Both the position numbers and the translations under genes were made by a program. From the NCBI GenBank assembly GCA_964578175.1, contig CAZOBH010000005.1, positions 1 through 56,180 on the forward strand: a stretch of 56,180 nt of DNA. Direction: 5' to 3'. The notes under the pieces are model-generated. The model was given only the letters and a program-made list of their open reading frames with translations. It did not search any database and was not told where the DNA came from. The DNA is from RUG11788 sp964578175. GTDB taxonomy: Bacteria > Bacillota_I > Bacilli_A > RF39 > UBA660. Shown here in pieces: positions 43,317 through 54,151 of this stretch (position 1 is the stretch's first letter; each line of letters starts with the position of its first letter).

Positions 43317-44570
43317 CTATAACTGATTGAATATTTTGGGATTCTTCTTTTGTTGATATCTTAAATAATAACCGGCGATCATTGATGAGAGCATTGTTGT
43401 TAAAATTAAAACTGTAAAGAACTCTAGATTTATTATATTACAAGAATAAGCCACCGTCGCTAAAACAATACCTGGACCACCTCTTGCATTCATCGTGATT
43501 GCAAAATTCATCTTCATATCTCTTGATAATTTTGAGAATATTAACATTATCCATGTACCTATAAATTCTAAACCAAAGGCTATTACAAAGAATATAATAA
43601 ACCTAGATAATGAAAAATCATGAATTACATTCAATTGTATTCCAACTAATGCAAAGTATATTGGTACAAAAAACGAAAAAACAAAGTGTTCTAAATATTC
43701 CATATTTGTTTTCATATCTTTTTTTGTTCCAAATACTCCTTTTATCATATATCCTACCAAAAATGCTGAATACATAATATTAATTCCAAATTTAGATAAA
43801 ATACCACAAGTAAATAATAATAGAATCAAACTTATTAAATAAATTGTACGTGTACTAACTTTCTTATTAATTTCTTTTACGTACTTAGTAAATATGGTAA
43901 TTAATACAAATAAGCCTATTGTTATTAAAACCACTATAATCATTTCTGATAGTTTTATATTTCCTGTAGTTGCGATACGTGTTGCCATATTTAATAGTAT
44001 CCAAAGACATAAATCTTGGAATGTTGATACTGTAAGAATAGTATTAGAAAACTTAGTATTCATTATTCCCATATCAAAGAATATTTTAGATATTACGGGA
44101 ATAGATGTTATCGCAACACCAATACAAAACACTAGTGAAAAAGCAATGCTATTATTAATAGATCCAATAAAATTGGATTTAAATAATGTAATAAATGGTA
44201 TTGCTGCTAACATTGGTATTATAGTTGCTCCTATAAATACTAAAATAATAGTCTTTATATTTTTCTTTTCAATTGTAATATTAGTATTATAACCAGATAA
44301 GAACATTAAAAATATTAACCCTAGTTGATAAAAAATATTTAATACTTGTCCTTCTTCTGGATAGGCAAAGAATATTTGTTTCATAATACTAGGAAATAAT
44401 ATAAACAGAAAACTGCCTCCTAGAATCATTCCACCTAGAATTTCTCCAACTACTCTTGGACCTTTTATTTTTTCAAGTAATGTTCCAAAAATAGATGAGA
44501 ATAATAACAATAATGCTAGTGCAATTAAAGTTATTAATATTTGACTCTCATTTAATGTAATTAGTTTCAT
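43317..44570 (-). CDS. CPA2-type cation/proton antiporter
   Basis: A 417-residue membrane transporter with about 12-13 helices. The KGPRVVGEILGGMILGGS block near residues 36-53 is typical of monovalent cation/proton antiporters of the KefB/NapA (CPA2) family. No TrkA regulatory domain follows. It is the last gene of the long operon and 9 nt behind the ligase gene. Ion specificity (Na or K) is not readable. It may move ions, or it may be co-opted with the lipid-type pathway. Confidence 0.85.
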   Translation of the reverse strand: MKLITLNESQILITLIALALLLLFSSIFGTLLEKIKGPRVVGEILGGMILGGSFLFILFPSIMKQIFFAYPEEGQVLNIFYQLGLIFLMFLSGYNTNITIEKKNIKTIILVFIGATIIPMLAAIPFITLFKSNFIGSINNSIAFSLVFCIGVAITSIPVISKIFFDMGIMNTKFSNTILTVSTFQDLCLWILLNMATRIATTGNIKLSEMIIVVLITIGLFVLITIFTKYVKEINKKVSTRTIYLISLILLLFTCGILSKFGINIMYSAFLVGYMIKGVFGTKKDMKTNMEYLEHFVFSFFVPIYFALVGIQLNVIHDFSLSRFIIFFVIAFGLEFIGTWIMLIFSKLSRDMKMNFAITMNARGGPGIVLATVAYSCNIINLEFFTVLILTTMLSSMIAGYYLRYQQKKNPKIFNQL

Positions 44571-44578
44571 ACTTTCTC

Positions 44579-45994
44579 CTATTGTTTTAATCTAATGTCA
44601 ATTGAATCTAAATATAAATTATATGAATCTATTCTTTCATACTTAGGTACTTCACTATTATAATTATTTATAATTTCATCTATATTTATTATTTCTTTTA
44701 CATATATATCAATTGCAAGTTTATCATTTTTGATATAGGCTTTTACATCTTGAATAGAATTGTTTCTGTTTTTTATATTATCTTCTATTGAAGAAGCTAT
44801 AATATTTTCTCCATTACTTGTTAAAAGCATCTTTTTCTTTCTACCTTTTAAATATATTTTATTATCTTTTATTAATCCAAGATCTCCAGTATGAAAATAA
44901 TTATTCTCATCAAACACTCTTTTTGTTAGTGATTTATCTGTATAACCTAAAAAGACACAGTCTCCTTTTACTATTATTTCTCCTACTCCATTTTTATCTG
45001 GTTCAAATATTTTTACATCTAAATCTTCAAATATTGATCCAGCACTTTCCAAATCATCTTGATATGGATAAGCAATCGCTAAAGATGATGCAGTTTCGGA
45101 CAAAGCATATGCTTGCATTAAATTTAGATTATTATCTTTATATGCTTTTCTTGTTTCTTTAGATATTGGTGCTCCTCCACAAAATAAATATTTTATATTT
45201 TTTCCAAAAGCATAAGCAATTTTATCTTGATAAGCTTGTAATAGATTATTAAATACTAGAGGTACTGCACAGAATATTGTAGGATTTGTTTCTAGTAATT
45301 CTTTACCAATATTAGCAGTTGAACTTGCTAGATAAATACTATATCCTTTGATAATGGAATACATAAAATTATAGACAGATGCATATGTATGATTTAGTGG
45401 TAAGAATAAATAAGTTGAATCTTCATGAGTAAAATTACACCTTCTAGTTAATGATGGAAGTCCAGCAAAAATGTTTTTTAATGATAGTATCACTGCCTTA
45501 CTTTTTCCAGTGGTACCTGATGAGAAGACAATCTTTGCTGCTTTATTTTGATTTTTTATTGGTAAATTAAATAGTTCTTCATTATATGAAGTTTTAATAT
45601 CTTTCATATTTAGTATGTTAATGTTGGCTTCTTTTTCTACTTGTTTTGCTAAATCTTTGAAACTATCTGAATAGATTAATAAATCAGCTTTTAATTCTTC
45701 TATTCCATTTAATAAATCTGTTTTTTTCCATTCTTTACTTACTACTGCACTTAATCCGACAAAGAAAGAAATTGCAAAATCACATTTCATTAGATTAATA
45801 CTATTTTCACTAATTATTATTATCTTTTTGTTTTTATAACCTTTATCTATAAGTTCTTTTGCAATAGCTAAACTATCTTCTATGAATTTAGAATATGTAA
45901 TTGCTTGGTATTGTCCATTCTTATCTTTTTCATAAATATAATTATCATTTTTCCATTTTTTATAGTTATTTTTTATTATTGTTTTTAAATGCAT
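44579..45994 (-). CDS. acyl-AMP/CoA ligase (ANL superfamily)
   Basis: A 471-residue adenylate-forming enzyme. The ATP loop IVFSSGTTGKSKAVILS (about 154-170), the LCGGAPISKE-like FCGGAPISKETRK (about 272-284), the YALSETAS motif, and the HTGDLGLIKDNKIYLKGRKK block (about 370-390) are complete. The C-terminal cap is a little short. It activates a carboxylic acid, most likely a fatty acid, as acyl-AMP. The adjacent GNAT gene could transfer the acyl group. Only 1 nt separates the two genes. Confidence 0.9.
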   Translation of the reverse strand: MHLKTIIKNNYKKWKNDNYIYEKDKNGQYQAITYSKFIEDSLAIAKELIDKGYKNKKIIIISENSINLMKCDFAISFFVGLSAVVSKEWKKTDLLNGIEELKADLLIYSDSFKDLAKQVEKEANINILNMKDIKTSYNEELFNLPIKNQNKAAKIVFSSGTTGKSKAVILSLKNIFAGLPSLTRRCNFTHEDSTYLFLPLNHTYASVYNFMYSIIKGYSIYLASSTANIGKELLETNPTIFCAVPLVFNNLLQAYQDKIAYAFGKNIKYLFCGGAPISKETRKAYKDNNLNLMQAYALSETASSLAIAYPYQDDLESAGSIFEDLDVKIFEPDKNGVGEIIVKGDCVFLGYTDKSLTKRVFDENNYFHTGDLGLIKDNKIYLKGRKKKMLLTSNGENIIASSIEDNIKNRNNSIQDVKAYIKNDKLAIDIYVKEIINIDEIINNYNSEVPKYERIDSYNLYLDSIDIRLKQ

Positions 45995-45995
45995 A

Positions 45996-47060
45996 CTAAT
46001 TTATTTTCCTTTCTAATAAAACGTACTCATATCTAGAATTAATTTTTTCTTTGGCATAATTTTGATTAATTTTACCATCATGAGCTAATGCTCCTATACT
46101 AGGTAAATTATTCTTCTTTAGTTCTTCTACTATTGAATATACTAATGCTTTACCTAGCCCTTTATGGTTTTGATCCACTCCCATATAAAGCATTACATAT
46201 GCTTTCGGTTTTTTTCTTTGTTTTAATATTTTTAAGACATTTAAGGGAGTTAGATGATAAACAATATTATGATAATTTGGAATACTAATATAGAAACCAA
46301 CGGCTTTCTCTTTATAATAAGCCATTCTAACCATATCCATATTTATTATTTTTTCGTAACTTTTATATAGTTTTAAGAAATCTTCTCTTCCTACATCTTT
46401 AAATATTGGAAAATCACTATATAAGTTTGTTACTAAGTCATATACTTCTCCAATACATTTATCATATTCTTTTATAGATGGTTTTTCTATTCTATAACCT
46501 AATTTTATAAATTCATCATAATGTTCAGTAAATTTAACATTAGAGTATGTTTCATCTACTTTTTCATATAATTGTGATGTATAGTGATCACATACTTTAT
46601 AATTATTATCTGTGAATAACTTATAATAGTATGGTAAGTTATATGGCTCTCCTGTATATGGTCTTTCAAACTTATTAATTTTTAATCTATATTTTATCCA
46701 AAAAGAGGCATCTACTGGACCAATTAGCTTTTTATATTTCTTTTCTTTTGCAAATTTATATGCATTTTCAAATAAATATTTAGCTACTTTTTTATCATCA
46801 ATACATTCAAAGAAACCTATATAACAAGTCTTTTTATCATCAGGATATTCCGTAATTATAAATCTTCCTACTACTTCGTTATTCTTATATATTAAAAACT
46901 TATTTAAAATAAAATATTTACTTAGTGGATGTTTTTCTAATAATATATCTGAGATAGTATTAGAGTCTTCCATATTATCTTTTTTTGTATATAATTTTTT
47001 TGGTAAATTTATAAAATCATTTATATAGTTATCTTCTTTATCAAATTTAATACATTTCAT
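45996..47060 (-). CDS. GNAT-fold acyltransferase
   Basis: A 354-residue protein with a GNAT-like N-terminal part (FIITEYPDDKKTCYIGFFE near 74-92; KKLIGPVDASFWIKYR) and a C-terminal GNAT core with YMGVDQNHKGLGKALV (about 302-317), the acyl-CoA-binding loop QxxGxG/A. It probably transfers an acyl or acetyl group to an amine. Its ATG overlaps the preceding TGA (ATGA), so it is coupled to the PEP-synthase-like gene. Substrate unknown; a lipid amine is a hypothesis from neighbours. Confidence 0.8.
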   Translation of the reverse strand: MKCIKFDKEDNYINDFINLPKKLYTKKDNMEDSNTISDILLEKHPLSKYFILNKFLIYKNNEVVGRFIITEYPDDKKTCYIGFFECIDDKKVAKYLFENAYKFAKEKKYKKLIGPVDASFWIKYRLKINKFERPYTGEPYNLPYYYKLFTDNNYKVCDHYTSQLYEKVDETYSNVKFTEHYDEFIKLGYRIEKPSIKEYDKCIGEVYDLVTNLYSDFPIFKDVGREDFLKLYKSYEKIINMDMVRMAYYKEKAVGFYISIPNYHNIVYHLTPLNVLKILKQRKKPKAYVMLYMGVDQNHKGLGKALVYSIVEELKKNNLPSIGALAHDGKINQNYAKEKINSRYEYVLLERKIN

Positions 47061-49300
47061 TTTTTACCTCTTTTCAATATCTTTATTTTGCCAATATGAG
47101 CATCCATCTCAATTAAATCTCCTGTTTTAATTATAGTGGTTGCATCTTCTACTCCTACAATACTAGGTATTTTTATTTCTCTTGAAATTATCGCTGTATG
47201 GGAAAGGATTGAACCTTTTTCAGCAATTACGCCTTTTGCATTAATAAGTAAAAATACCCATCCTGGATCAGTCATTTTAGTAATTAATATTTTATCTTTA
47301 ACATCGTATGTTTCATTAACATCTTCTATCACTAATGCTTCCCCTTTTGCAAATCCATTAGATGTTGGAATTCCTTCTAGGATATCTTTTTCTTCTTCTT
47401 TTTGTACTTTATTTACTCTTTTATGTCTTTTATCGAACTCTTTATTAATAAATACTAATCTAGAATAACTGGGAAGAACTTCAAACATCTTATAATCTTT
47501 CTTACGTGTCCTTACTAACTTTTTTAAATCATATTTCTTATAATTAAATATCTCTTCTATTGTCAAATAAAATATATCTTCCTTCTTTCTTAGTCTTCTT
47601 TCTTTTACTAAGTTTTTAGAAATAGATAAGAACATTGCTCTCACCATTCCATATATTCTACTTCTATTAAGTCTAGATATTTCTCTATTCTTAATACCTT
47701 GCATTGCTCTTTTAGTAATGTATTTCGTTATAAAATCTTCTTTTATTACATTTTCTTTTTCTTTATTTAAATCGTTATAAATTACTTCTAATTTCTTTTT
47801 ATCTTTTCGATATTCGGATATTCTTTTATCTAATAATTTATGATTTGTTCTAAAAGTTTCACTTTCTAATTTTAATTCTTCTAAATTACGATCTCCATAT
47901 TTAAATATATAGTTATCATATAGTAGTTTATATTCCGATTTAGATAACTTATCTTTCTTAAAAGCTAATTCTATTAAACTCTTTATTGGTTTTAAACTCT
48001 CTATATTAGTAATACCAGAAATATAATCATTTATTTTCTCATCACTATATTTCTTTTTCTTTAATCTTTTCTTTAGTAATCCAGTAAAGATAAATGAATA
48101 TAGATCATTTACTAGTGTAATATCCCAACAAGATAATAATTCATCTTTTATTAGACTATATAATTTTATTATTTCTTTATTAGATTGATTATCTTTAAAA
48201 TGAGCATAGAAATAGTCATTTATTTCTATAAATTTATTATTTAATATGTCCATATTTTTAGATACATTTTTTAATTCTTTAAAGGTATTATAATATATCT
48301 TTATTTTCGTAGTTAAAGGTATCTTAATACTAGTTTTATCATAAGTTTTATTCTTTACTCCTAACATATCTTGCCATATAGGTATTATTTTTTTGCTAAA
48401 TGGTAAGAATTTAATAAGAGTATACCAACTACTAATTTTATAATAGATTCTGCCTGATGATGAAGCAACCATATTATTAAAATTATCATTATTTGCTTCT
48501 ACTAATTTTTTGTTTTTAGTTAAGCGATATGCTTCTTTTTTAAAGACGTTACTATAGACATAATGAACAAATGAAATGGTTAGTGGCAAACTTATGCCAG
48601 GATAGCTTTCTACTATATTACTATTATCTAATATTACTAAATTAGAAGTATCTATAGTAGTAATTGGTCTTGCTTGTAAGATATATATTCTATCTTTCTC
48701 TATAGCAAATTCTATATCTAAATATTCACCTATTACTTCTTTTATTTGTTCAGAAAGACTTACTAGTTTTTCTACTGTTTCTTTATTTAAATAATCTATT
48801 AAACCTTCATAATAATATAATTTATCTGTTCTATTATAGTAATAAGTAGTAGTTAATATTTTATCTTCTACTATATTATTTCCAAGACCTTTACCTACAA
48901 CTATTACTGTTTCATTTAATAGGCCTTGAGGATTTGATGTAAAAATAATTCCTGAGTATTTTGCATTTACCATTTCTTGAATAATTACATCCATCTTTAT
49001 TTCATTTACATTTATTTTTTGCTTTTTTAAATAATCTAATACACTCTTATTATTTATTGAATTAAAACAATCACTCACTTTTTTAGTAATGTTTTTTGGA
49101 GATACATTTAAATATGTATCAAATTGTCCAGCAAAACTATTAAACTCTCCATCTTCTATATATGAAGAACTTCTAATTGCATACTTTCCTTTATATTTAC
49201 TTGTATCTATCCTTTTATCCTTATTATCCCACTCTACTACATCAAACTTTGGTACATTAAAGCCATTATCTCTTAATATTTCTAAATTCTTTCTTTTCAT
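47057..49300 (-). CDS. PEP-synthase/rifampin-phosphotransferase-like enzyme
   Basis: A 747-residue protein of the pyruvate-phosphate-dikinase superfamily. The N-terminal ATP-grasp domain (about 1-300) has IRSSSYIEDGEFNSFAGQFDTYLN (43-66) and IEFAIEKDRIYILQARPITT (about 200-216). A middle region of unknown role follows. The C-terminal swivelling domain carries the phospho-His in EKGSILSHTAIISREIKIPSIVG. There is no PEP/pyruvate barrel, so it resembles rifampin phosphotransferase: it would pass a phosphate from ATP via His to a small acceptor, probably an alcohol. Starts at ATG 49300 next to the UbiA stop. Acceptor unknown. Confidence 0.88.
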   Translation of the reverse strand: MKRKNLEILRDNGFNVPKFDVVEWDNKDKRIDTSKYKGKYAIRSSSYIEDGEFNSFAGQFDTYLNVSPKNITKKVSDCFNSINNKSVLDYLKKQKINVNEIKMDVIIQEMVNAKYSGIIFTSNPQGLLNETVIVVGKGLGNNIVEDKILTTTYYYNRTDKLYYYEGLIDYLNKETVEKLVSLSEQIKEVIGEYLDIEFAIEKDRIYILQARPITTIDTSNLVILDNSNIVESYPGISLPLTISFVHYVYSNVFKKEAYRLTKNKKLVEANNDNFNNMVASSSGRIYYKISSWYTLIKFLPFSKKIIPIWQDMLGVKNKTYDKTSIKIPLTTKIKIYYNTFKELKNVSKNMDILNNKFIEINDYFYAHFKDNQSNKEIIKLYSLIKDELLSCWDITLVNDLYSFIFTGLLKKRLKKKKYSDEKINDYISGITNIESLKPIKSLIELAFKKDKLSKSEYKLLYDNYIFKYGDRNLEELKLESETFRTNHKLLDKRISEYRKDKKKLEVIYNDLNKEKENVIKEDFITKYITKRAMQGIKNREISRLNRSRIYGMVRAMFLSISKNLVKERRLRKKEDIFYLTIEEIFNYKKYDLKKLVRTRKKDYKMFEVLPSYSRLVFINKEFDKRHKRVNKVQKEEEKDILEGIPTSNGFAKGEALVIEDVNETYDVKDKILITKMTDPGWVFLLINAKGVIAEKGSILSHTAIISREIKIPSIVGVEDATTIIKTGDLIEMDAHIGKIKILKRGKK

Positions 49301-50199
49301 TAAATCTTACCTACTATTAGATATATTACTACAGTTAATAACATAGTAGATTCTTGTAGATAAGTATATCTTTCTACTTTTTCTACTATTTCATATTTAG
49401 ATGGATCTATCATATATTCAATAAATTTAACAGTCATCCATATTACTAATAATAGTAGAATTAAAACAGATATTTTACTAAGGTTCCATACTAGAATAAA
49501 GTTAGTAATTATATCCATAATTGTTGCTATTAAGACAAAACGAGTAGCTCTTTTATAACCAAATAATTTAGAATATGTAGTATAGTCATTTTCCTTTTTA
49601 GGATTTTTTATTTTACGTGATACTTCCCAAATTAATGCTGGAAAATATAAAGTAAATAAAGTCATTATAGTGGTTAAGTTAATAAAATTTAAATTATATT
49701 TAATTACTGTAAAACTAATAATATATAAATTAACAATCATTTGAACTGGATTATGAGTAACTAGTGCAAGCGGTAGGCTTGGTTGTATTTTACTTCTTTG
49801 AAAGAACCATTTGCTCATTAAAAATCCATATACATATAAGACTATAAAGAAGATGAAATTAGGCATAAATAGATAGTTTAACACTATTGCAATTGCTTCT
49901 ACAATTCCACATGATATTACAACATCTTTTATCTTAGTTTTACCTGCTGCAAGAGGCCTATCTGGAAATAGTATTTTATCTGTCCTATGATCTTTTAAAT
50001 CATCTGCTACTCTTAACCATAAAAGGAAAGCAAATACAGTATAACTACCTATTAATTCTTGTACTCCTATATTAAAATGATTTACTCCTTGGTTTAATAA
50101 TACTATGAAATAAATTTCTCCAAATACTATTAAACCTAGTAATAATCTTAAAAATATAGGGTATCTTTCTTTATAATAAATATGTAATCTTTTTAACAT
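49300..50199 (-). CDS. UbiA-family prenyltransferase
   Basis: A 299-residue membrane enzyme with about eight or nine helices. The first Asp-rich prenyl-diphosphate motif RVADDLKDHRTDKILFPDRP (about 66-85) is strong, and a second loop, LIWEVSRKIKNPKKENDYTTY, has the expected place but fewer Asp. UbiA enzymes transfer an isoprenoid chain to an aromatic or lipid headgroup; archaeal members build ether lipids. ATG 50199 with GGTGA upstream. Neighbours suggest a lipid acceptor. Which polyprenyl substrate it uses cannot be told. Confidence 0.87.
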   Translation of the reverse strand: MLKRLHIYYKERYPIFLRLLLGLIVFGEIYFIVLLNQGVNHFNIGVQELIGSYTVFAFLLWLRVADDLKDHRTDKILFPDRPLAAGKTKIKDVVISCGIVEAIAIVLNYLFMPNFIFFIVLYVYGFLMSKWFFQRSKIQPSLPLALVTHNPVQMIVNLYIISFTVIKYNLNFINLTTIMTLFTLYFPALIWEVSRKIKNPKKENDYTTYSKLFGYKRATRFVLIATIMDIITNFILVWNLSKISVLILLLLVIWMTVKFIEYMIDPSKYEIVEKVERYTYLQESTMLLTVVIYLIVGKI

Positions 50200-50200
50200 A

Positions 50201-51022
50201 TTATTCACCGACCCTCTCACCTACATGTACAATTGTTTCAATGTTTTTCTTACTATATTTTAGGATATCTTTATCTACTTTTATATTATTTGCAATTATT
50301 ATTATGGTACTTCCACCAGGTAAGAAATAACCTTTTTCTTCTCCTCTTTTAAATGTATCTTTATCATAATTAATAATCTTACCTACAAGTAGAGCTCCTA
50401 CTTCCATATAAATCACATTTCCATAATTTTTAGTTTCTAAAATACTATACTCTCTTTCATTTTCTTTATAGATTTTATAATTACTTGATGAAGAACTTAC
50501 AGTATGTAGTCTTCCTTTTATCTTCTTTCTCTTTATTCTTCTACCATCATCAATATAATGAAATCTATGATAATCATCTAGTGCTAAGCGATAGATAAAG
50601 ACATAACCATTTTTATAATCAAGTTCTTCATCTACTAACTCATGAATCTTATAAGTTATATTTTTAACGTTTATCTCCAAATCTTTATTTATTTTATAAA
50701 CTAATAGTTTTCCATTACATGGACTTATAAAACCTTTTTTTGTAATATTTATCTTCTTTAATTTACGAATGAAAAATTCATTAAATGAATTATAATCTTT
50801 ATCTTCATATTTATTAATATCTATATTATTATTGTTTATAAACTTATTAATTTTATATTTACTTAAACTAGTACTATTATATATACCATATATTTTAGAT
50901 ACTAGTTTACTTGTTACTAATTTTGTTAGTATTTTATTTTTATATATTTTATTTAGTGTGCTTCCACCAAAATGTCTAGTTTCTTCTAATTCTTTATTTT
51001 TACGATTATATACTTGTGTCAT
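50201..51022 (-). CDS. psd: phosphatidylserine decarboxylase-like protein
   Basis: A 273-residue pyruvoyl enzyme precursor. It has YHRFHYIDDG (about 158-167, catalytic His), VGALLVGKIIN and the self-cleavage site LPGGST near residue 238, where Ser becomes the pyruvoyl group. The usual Asp of SPxD near residue 100 reads SPCNG here, so Asn replaces a catalytic acid; this may change activity. Normally converts phosphatidylserine to phosphatidylethanolamine, and related enzymes act on archaetidylserine. The ATG overlaps the pssA stop (ATGA). Confidence 0.88.
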   Translation of the reverse strand: MTQVYNRKNKELEETRHFGGSTLNKIYKNKILTKLVTSKLVSKIYGIYNSTSLSKYKINKFINNNNIDINKYEDKDYNSFNEFFIRKLKKINITKKGFISPCNGKLLVYKINKDLEINVKNITYKIHELVDEELDYKNGYVFIYRLALDDYHRFHYIDDGRRIKRKKIKGRLHTVSSSSSNYKIYKENEREYSILETKNYGNVIYMEVGALLVGKIINYDKDTFKRGEEKGYFLPGGSTIIIIANNIKVDKDILKYSKKNIETIVHVGERVGE

Positions 51023-51624
51023 AATACAAATAAGTAGATTATTGTTACTACTATAGCTGTTAATAAAAGAATTATAGAAGATACTAATCTTGGTTTTGGA
51101 ACATTTATTTTTAAAATAAATAAAACTGCTACTATTAATGTAATAATATTATAAAGAATTATAAAAGTATTATTTTTTAATAAATAGAATAATAAAAATA
51201 CTAATGGAAATATTAGAGCTGCATACGTAACAGGTAGTCCAATATATGACTTAATAGCTTTTTCACTATCTGCTGTTTTTATATTAAAATATGCAAGACG
51301 TGCTACAGCAAATATTACATAGATAATTGCAATTGGCAGATAAATAATACTTTTATTGATCTTTGATAGTATTACTATAGGTAGAGCAATAAAACTCATT
51401 ACATCTACTAATGAATCTAATTCTATTCCGAACTCCTTTTCTTCTTTTGTTCTTTTGCATCTTCTAGCTACTGTTCCATCAAACAAGTCACATATTCCTG
51501 CTAAAATCAAACAAATCATCCCATATTTAATATCTATTCCTGATGTAACAAATATTAATCCTAGTGTACTAAGTATTAATCCAACGTAAGTTAATATAAC
51601 TGATTTATTCCATTTCCCTATCAT
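51019..51624 (-). CDS. pssA: CDP-alcohol phosphatidyltransferase, PssA type
   Basis: A 201-residue membrane enzyme. The CDP-alcohol motif DLFDGTVARR ... FGIELDSLVDVMSF (about 45-75) is intact, although the stretch between the halves is 3 residues longer than the common x8. The ELDSLVD form and the neighbouring decarboxylase point to a serine phosphatidyltransferase. It would join serine to a CDP-activated lipid, either CDP-diacylglycerol or a CDP-ether lipid made by the neighbouring CarS-like enzyme. ATG with AGAGGA upstream. Confidence 0.88.
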   Translation of the reverse strand: MIGKWNKSVILTYVGLILSTLGLIFVTSGIDIKYGMICLILAGICDLFDGTVARRCKRTKEEKEFGIELDSLVDVMSFIALPIVILSKINKSIIYLPIAIIYVIFAVARLAYFNIKTADSEKAIKSYIGLPVTYAALIFPLVFLLFYLLKNNTFIILYNIITLIVAVLFILKINVPKPRLVSSIILLLTAIVVTIIYLFVL

Positions 51625-51635
51625 ATAATTTCCTC

Positions 51636-54128
51636 TTACTTTCCCTTTTTTATTTCACCTGTTGTCCCATTTATAGTTATTGTTTCACCATCTTTTATTT
51701 CTTGCATAATATTTGTGGCAGATACGATAGCTGGTATTCCATATTCACGAGATACAATTGCTGCATGACAAAGTACTCCACCATATTCTGTAACGATACC
51801 TTTTAGTATAGCAAACTTAGGAGTCCAACCAGTATCCGTGAATTTAGTTACTAGAATATCTCCTTCTTGTAATCTATCAATCTCTTGGAATGACTCTATT
51901 ACACGAGCAGTACCAGTAACAATTCCATTATTAGCTCCTAAACCTTTCATATCTGAGTTCCCTTTTGTTAGATTAGGTACTCCTCCAATTTCATTTTCAC
52001 TTATATAGTTACGGTATGAATTATAATATTTTTTATTTTTATAAATAATAGCATGTAAGTCTTCTTCATCTAATTTTTCATCTAAAAAGTCCCAAATTTC
52101 TCCTACTTTTAAGAACCAAATATCATTTTCATCAACTAATACATTTTCTTTCACTAATTCTTTTGCAAGTTCAATAGTATATATTCTAATTAGATAATAG
52201 AATCTAGTAGATACATCTCTAAATTCTTCTCTCCACCACAACATATTTCTAATTTTTACTATTTTCTTTTCTAAGTCTTCAAAATTACCCACACCAATTT
52301 TTCTTTTTATTTCTCTTAGTTTTTTTTCATACTCTCTCTTTCCTCTTTCTCTATCATTGTCTGGAGAATAGTCTTCTGATAAATTTACTAAGTCTTTAAT
52401 GTTAATAATAATTGGTTCAATATCTTCATAATAACAAGGATATGTTACATCTAATTCTTTATCTGAATGATATCCATACCTATTTATTACTTCTTTAACT
52501 TCATTAAAACAATAATTATCTATATTAGATTTAATATCCTCTTCTATTTTTTTTGTATTAGTAGTTATCCAATAATCAAATGTTTCTTTATCATTTCTTA
52601 TTAATCTAGATACATTCCACATTTCATAGAATGGTAATAAATGAGATATATCACTCATATTACTAATTAAAGCTAAATAATCATTTTCTTAAATATATTT
52701 TAATAAGCTATCTTTATTAAGTGATTGATGAACAGTATTTATAAATATTTGCAAGAAGTAAGTAGACTAACTTTGTAAGTAATCATCATGAGTTAACTTT
52801 TTCCAAACATTTTTTATATCTAAAATACTATTTGTATCATACATTCCTTTATAATAATAATACTTATGTAATAGATCATCTTTATATTTTTCTTTGTTCT
52901 TTTCTCTTGTTTTTACAATTTTATTTTGAGCAATTGCCATACGAATAATAGCAATAATACTAGATGGTGTAATACCAGTGGTTTCTCCATCTCCTTCATA
53001 TGTTGGAGTTATACCATATTCATCATCAAAATCTCTTTCTTTATAACCTACTATTTTGCTCATAGCCTTTTTTACTGTTGACAAGTTCCAATAACATCTT
53101 CCATAGAACATATCTCCTACTTTTAGAGGTAATTCTAATTCACTTAATATTTTAGAATCTAATATAAATTTGCGTAGTGTATATTCCCAAATGTATTCAT
53201 ATAAACTCCACATATATGGGGTACAAACAGATGCCGATACTCCTCCATCTTTAAAATCAGCTGTTGACCATAAGTCTTGGAATCCTTTGTATTCTATCTT
53301 AGTTATTTTACGAGCTTGTAGGATGTATAATTCATTATTTACTAAAGCAAATTCTATATCACATGGATATCCAAAATATTCCATTATTTTAGAAAATTCT
53401 CTACCCATTTTCTTTAATAAGTTTTCTGATAAGTATTTATTATTATCATTAATCTCAACTTTATCTTCATACCAGTTATAGTAATATTGTTCTGGTTTAT
53501 TTTGACCACTTACTATGTTTTCTCCTAGTCCTTCTCCTACTTCTATTAACATTGTTTTGTCATTACCTGTAACTGGATCTACTGTAAAACAAATACCACT
53601 ATGAGTACTTGGTACCATATCTTGAATTACAACACTCATAGCAAGATTATCTGTTGAAATATTATTATTTACTAAATAGCTTAATATTACTTCGGAAAAC
53701 ATTGATTGATAACACTCAATTACTTTTCTTAATACACTTCTTTTTTTTACGTTAAGATAAGTATTATATTGTCCTGCAAAAGAATATTCTTCCAAGTCTT
53801 CTTTTGCGCCACTACTTCTTACTGCATATAAGTTATTTTCTTTTAATCTTTTTTCAACTTCAGATATAGTAGTCTTTGAAAAAATAAAAGAATCAAATAA
53901 AGATATTATTTCTTTACTTATTTCAGAAATATTTTCATTATTTAATTTTTTTAACAACTTATTAATTTCACCATCTAAGTTATTATTTTTTAATTCTTCT
54001 ATATAAGTATCACTATCAATTACAAAACCATCCGGTACATTAAAACCATTAGCCTTCATTTCCATTAAGAATTTTGCTTTATTACCAACCTTATTTATAT
54101 TCTCCTTATTTTTAAAATCTACTATCAT
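51636..54128 (-). pseudogene. PEP-synthase/rifampin-phosphotransferase-like gene with two in-frame stops
   Basis: One continuous frame of 831 codons interrupted by TAG (52767-52769) and TAA (52689-52691). The first part (54128-52770) has the ATP-grasp domain: NGFNVPDGFVI, AVRSSGAKEDLEEYSFAGQYNTYLN, and IEFALVNNELYILQARKITK. The last part (from an internal ATG at 52658) has the swivelling domain with phospho-His in GGVLCHAAIVSRE. Between the stops the frame still encodes a plausible middle (FINTVHQSLNKDSLLKYI), so no indel is needed. A paralogue of the 747-residue enzyme at 47057. Inactivated gene is the simplest reading; split expression or read-through cannot be excluded. Confidence 0.85.
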
Positions 54129-54151
54129 TTTTTAATCCCCCAAACTTTCAT

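Noticed and set aside
47057..47060. Mycoplasma-type code with UGA as Trp
   Set aside because: Several genes end in TGA that overlaps the next ATG (ATGA), and Trp is encoded by TGG throughout, so standard code 11 fits. The in-frame TGA in the secernin-like gene stands beside TAG and TAA lesions in its neighbour.
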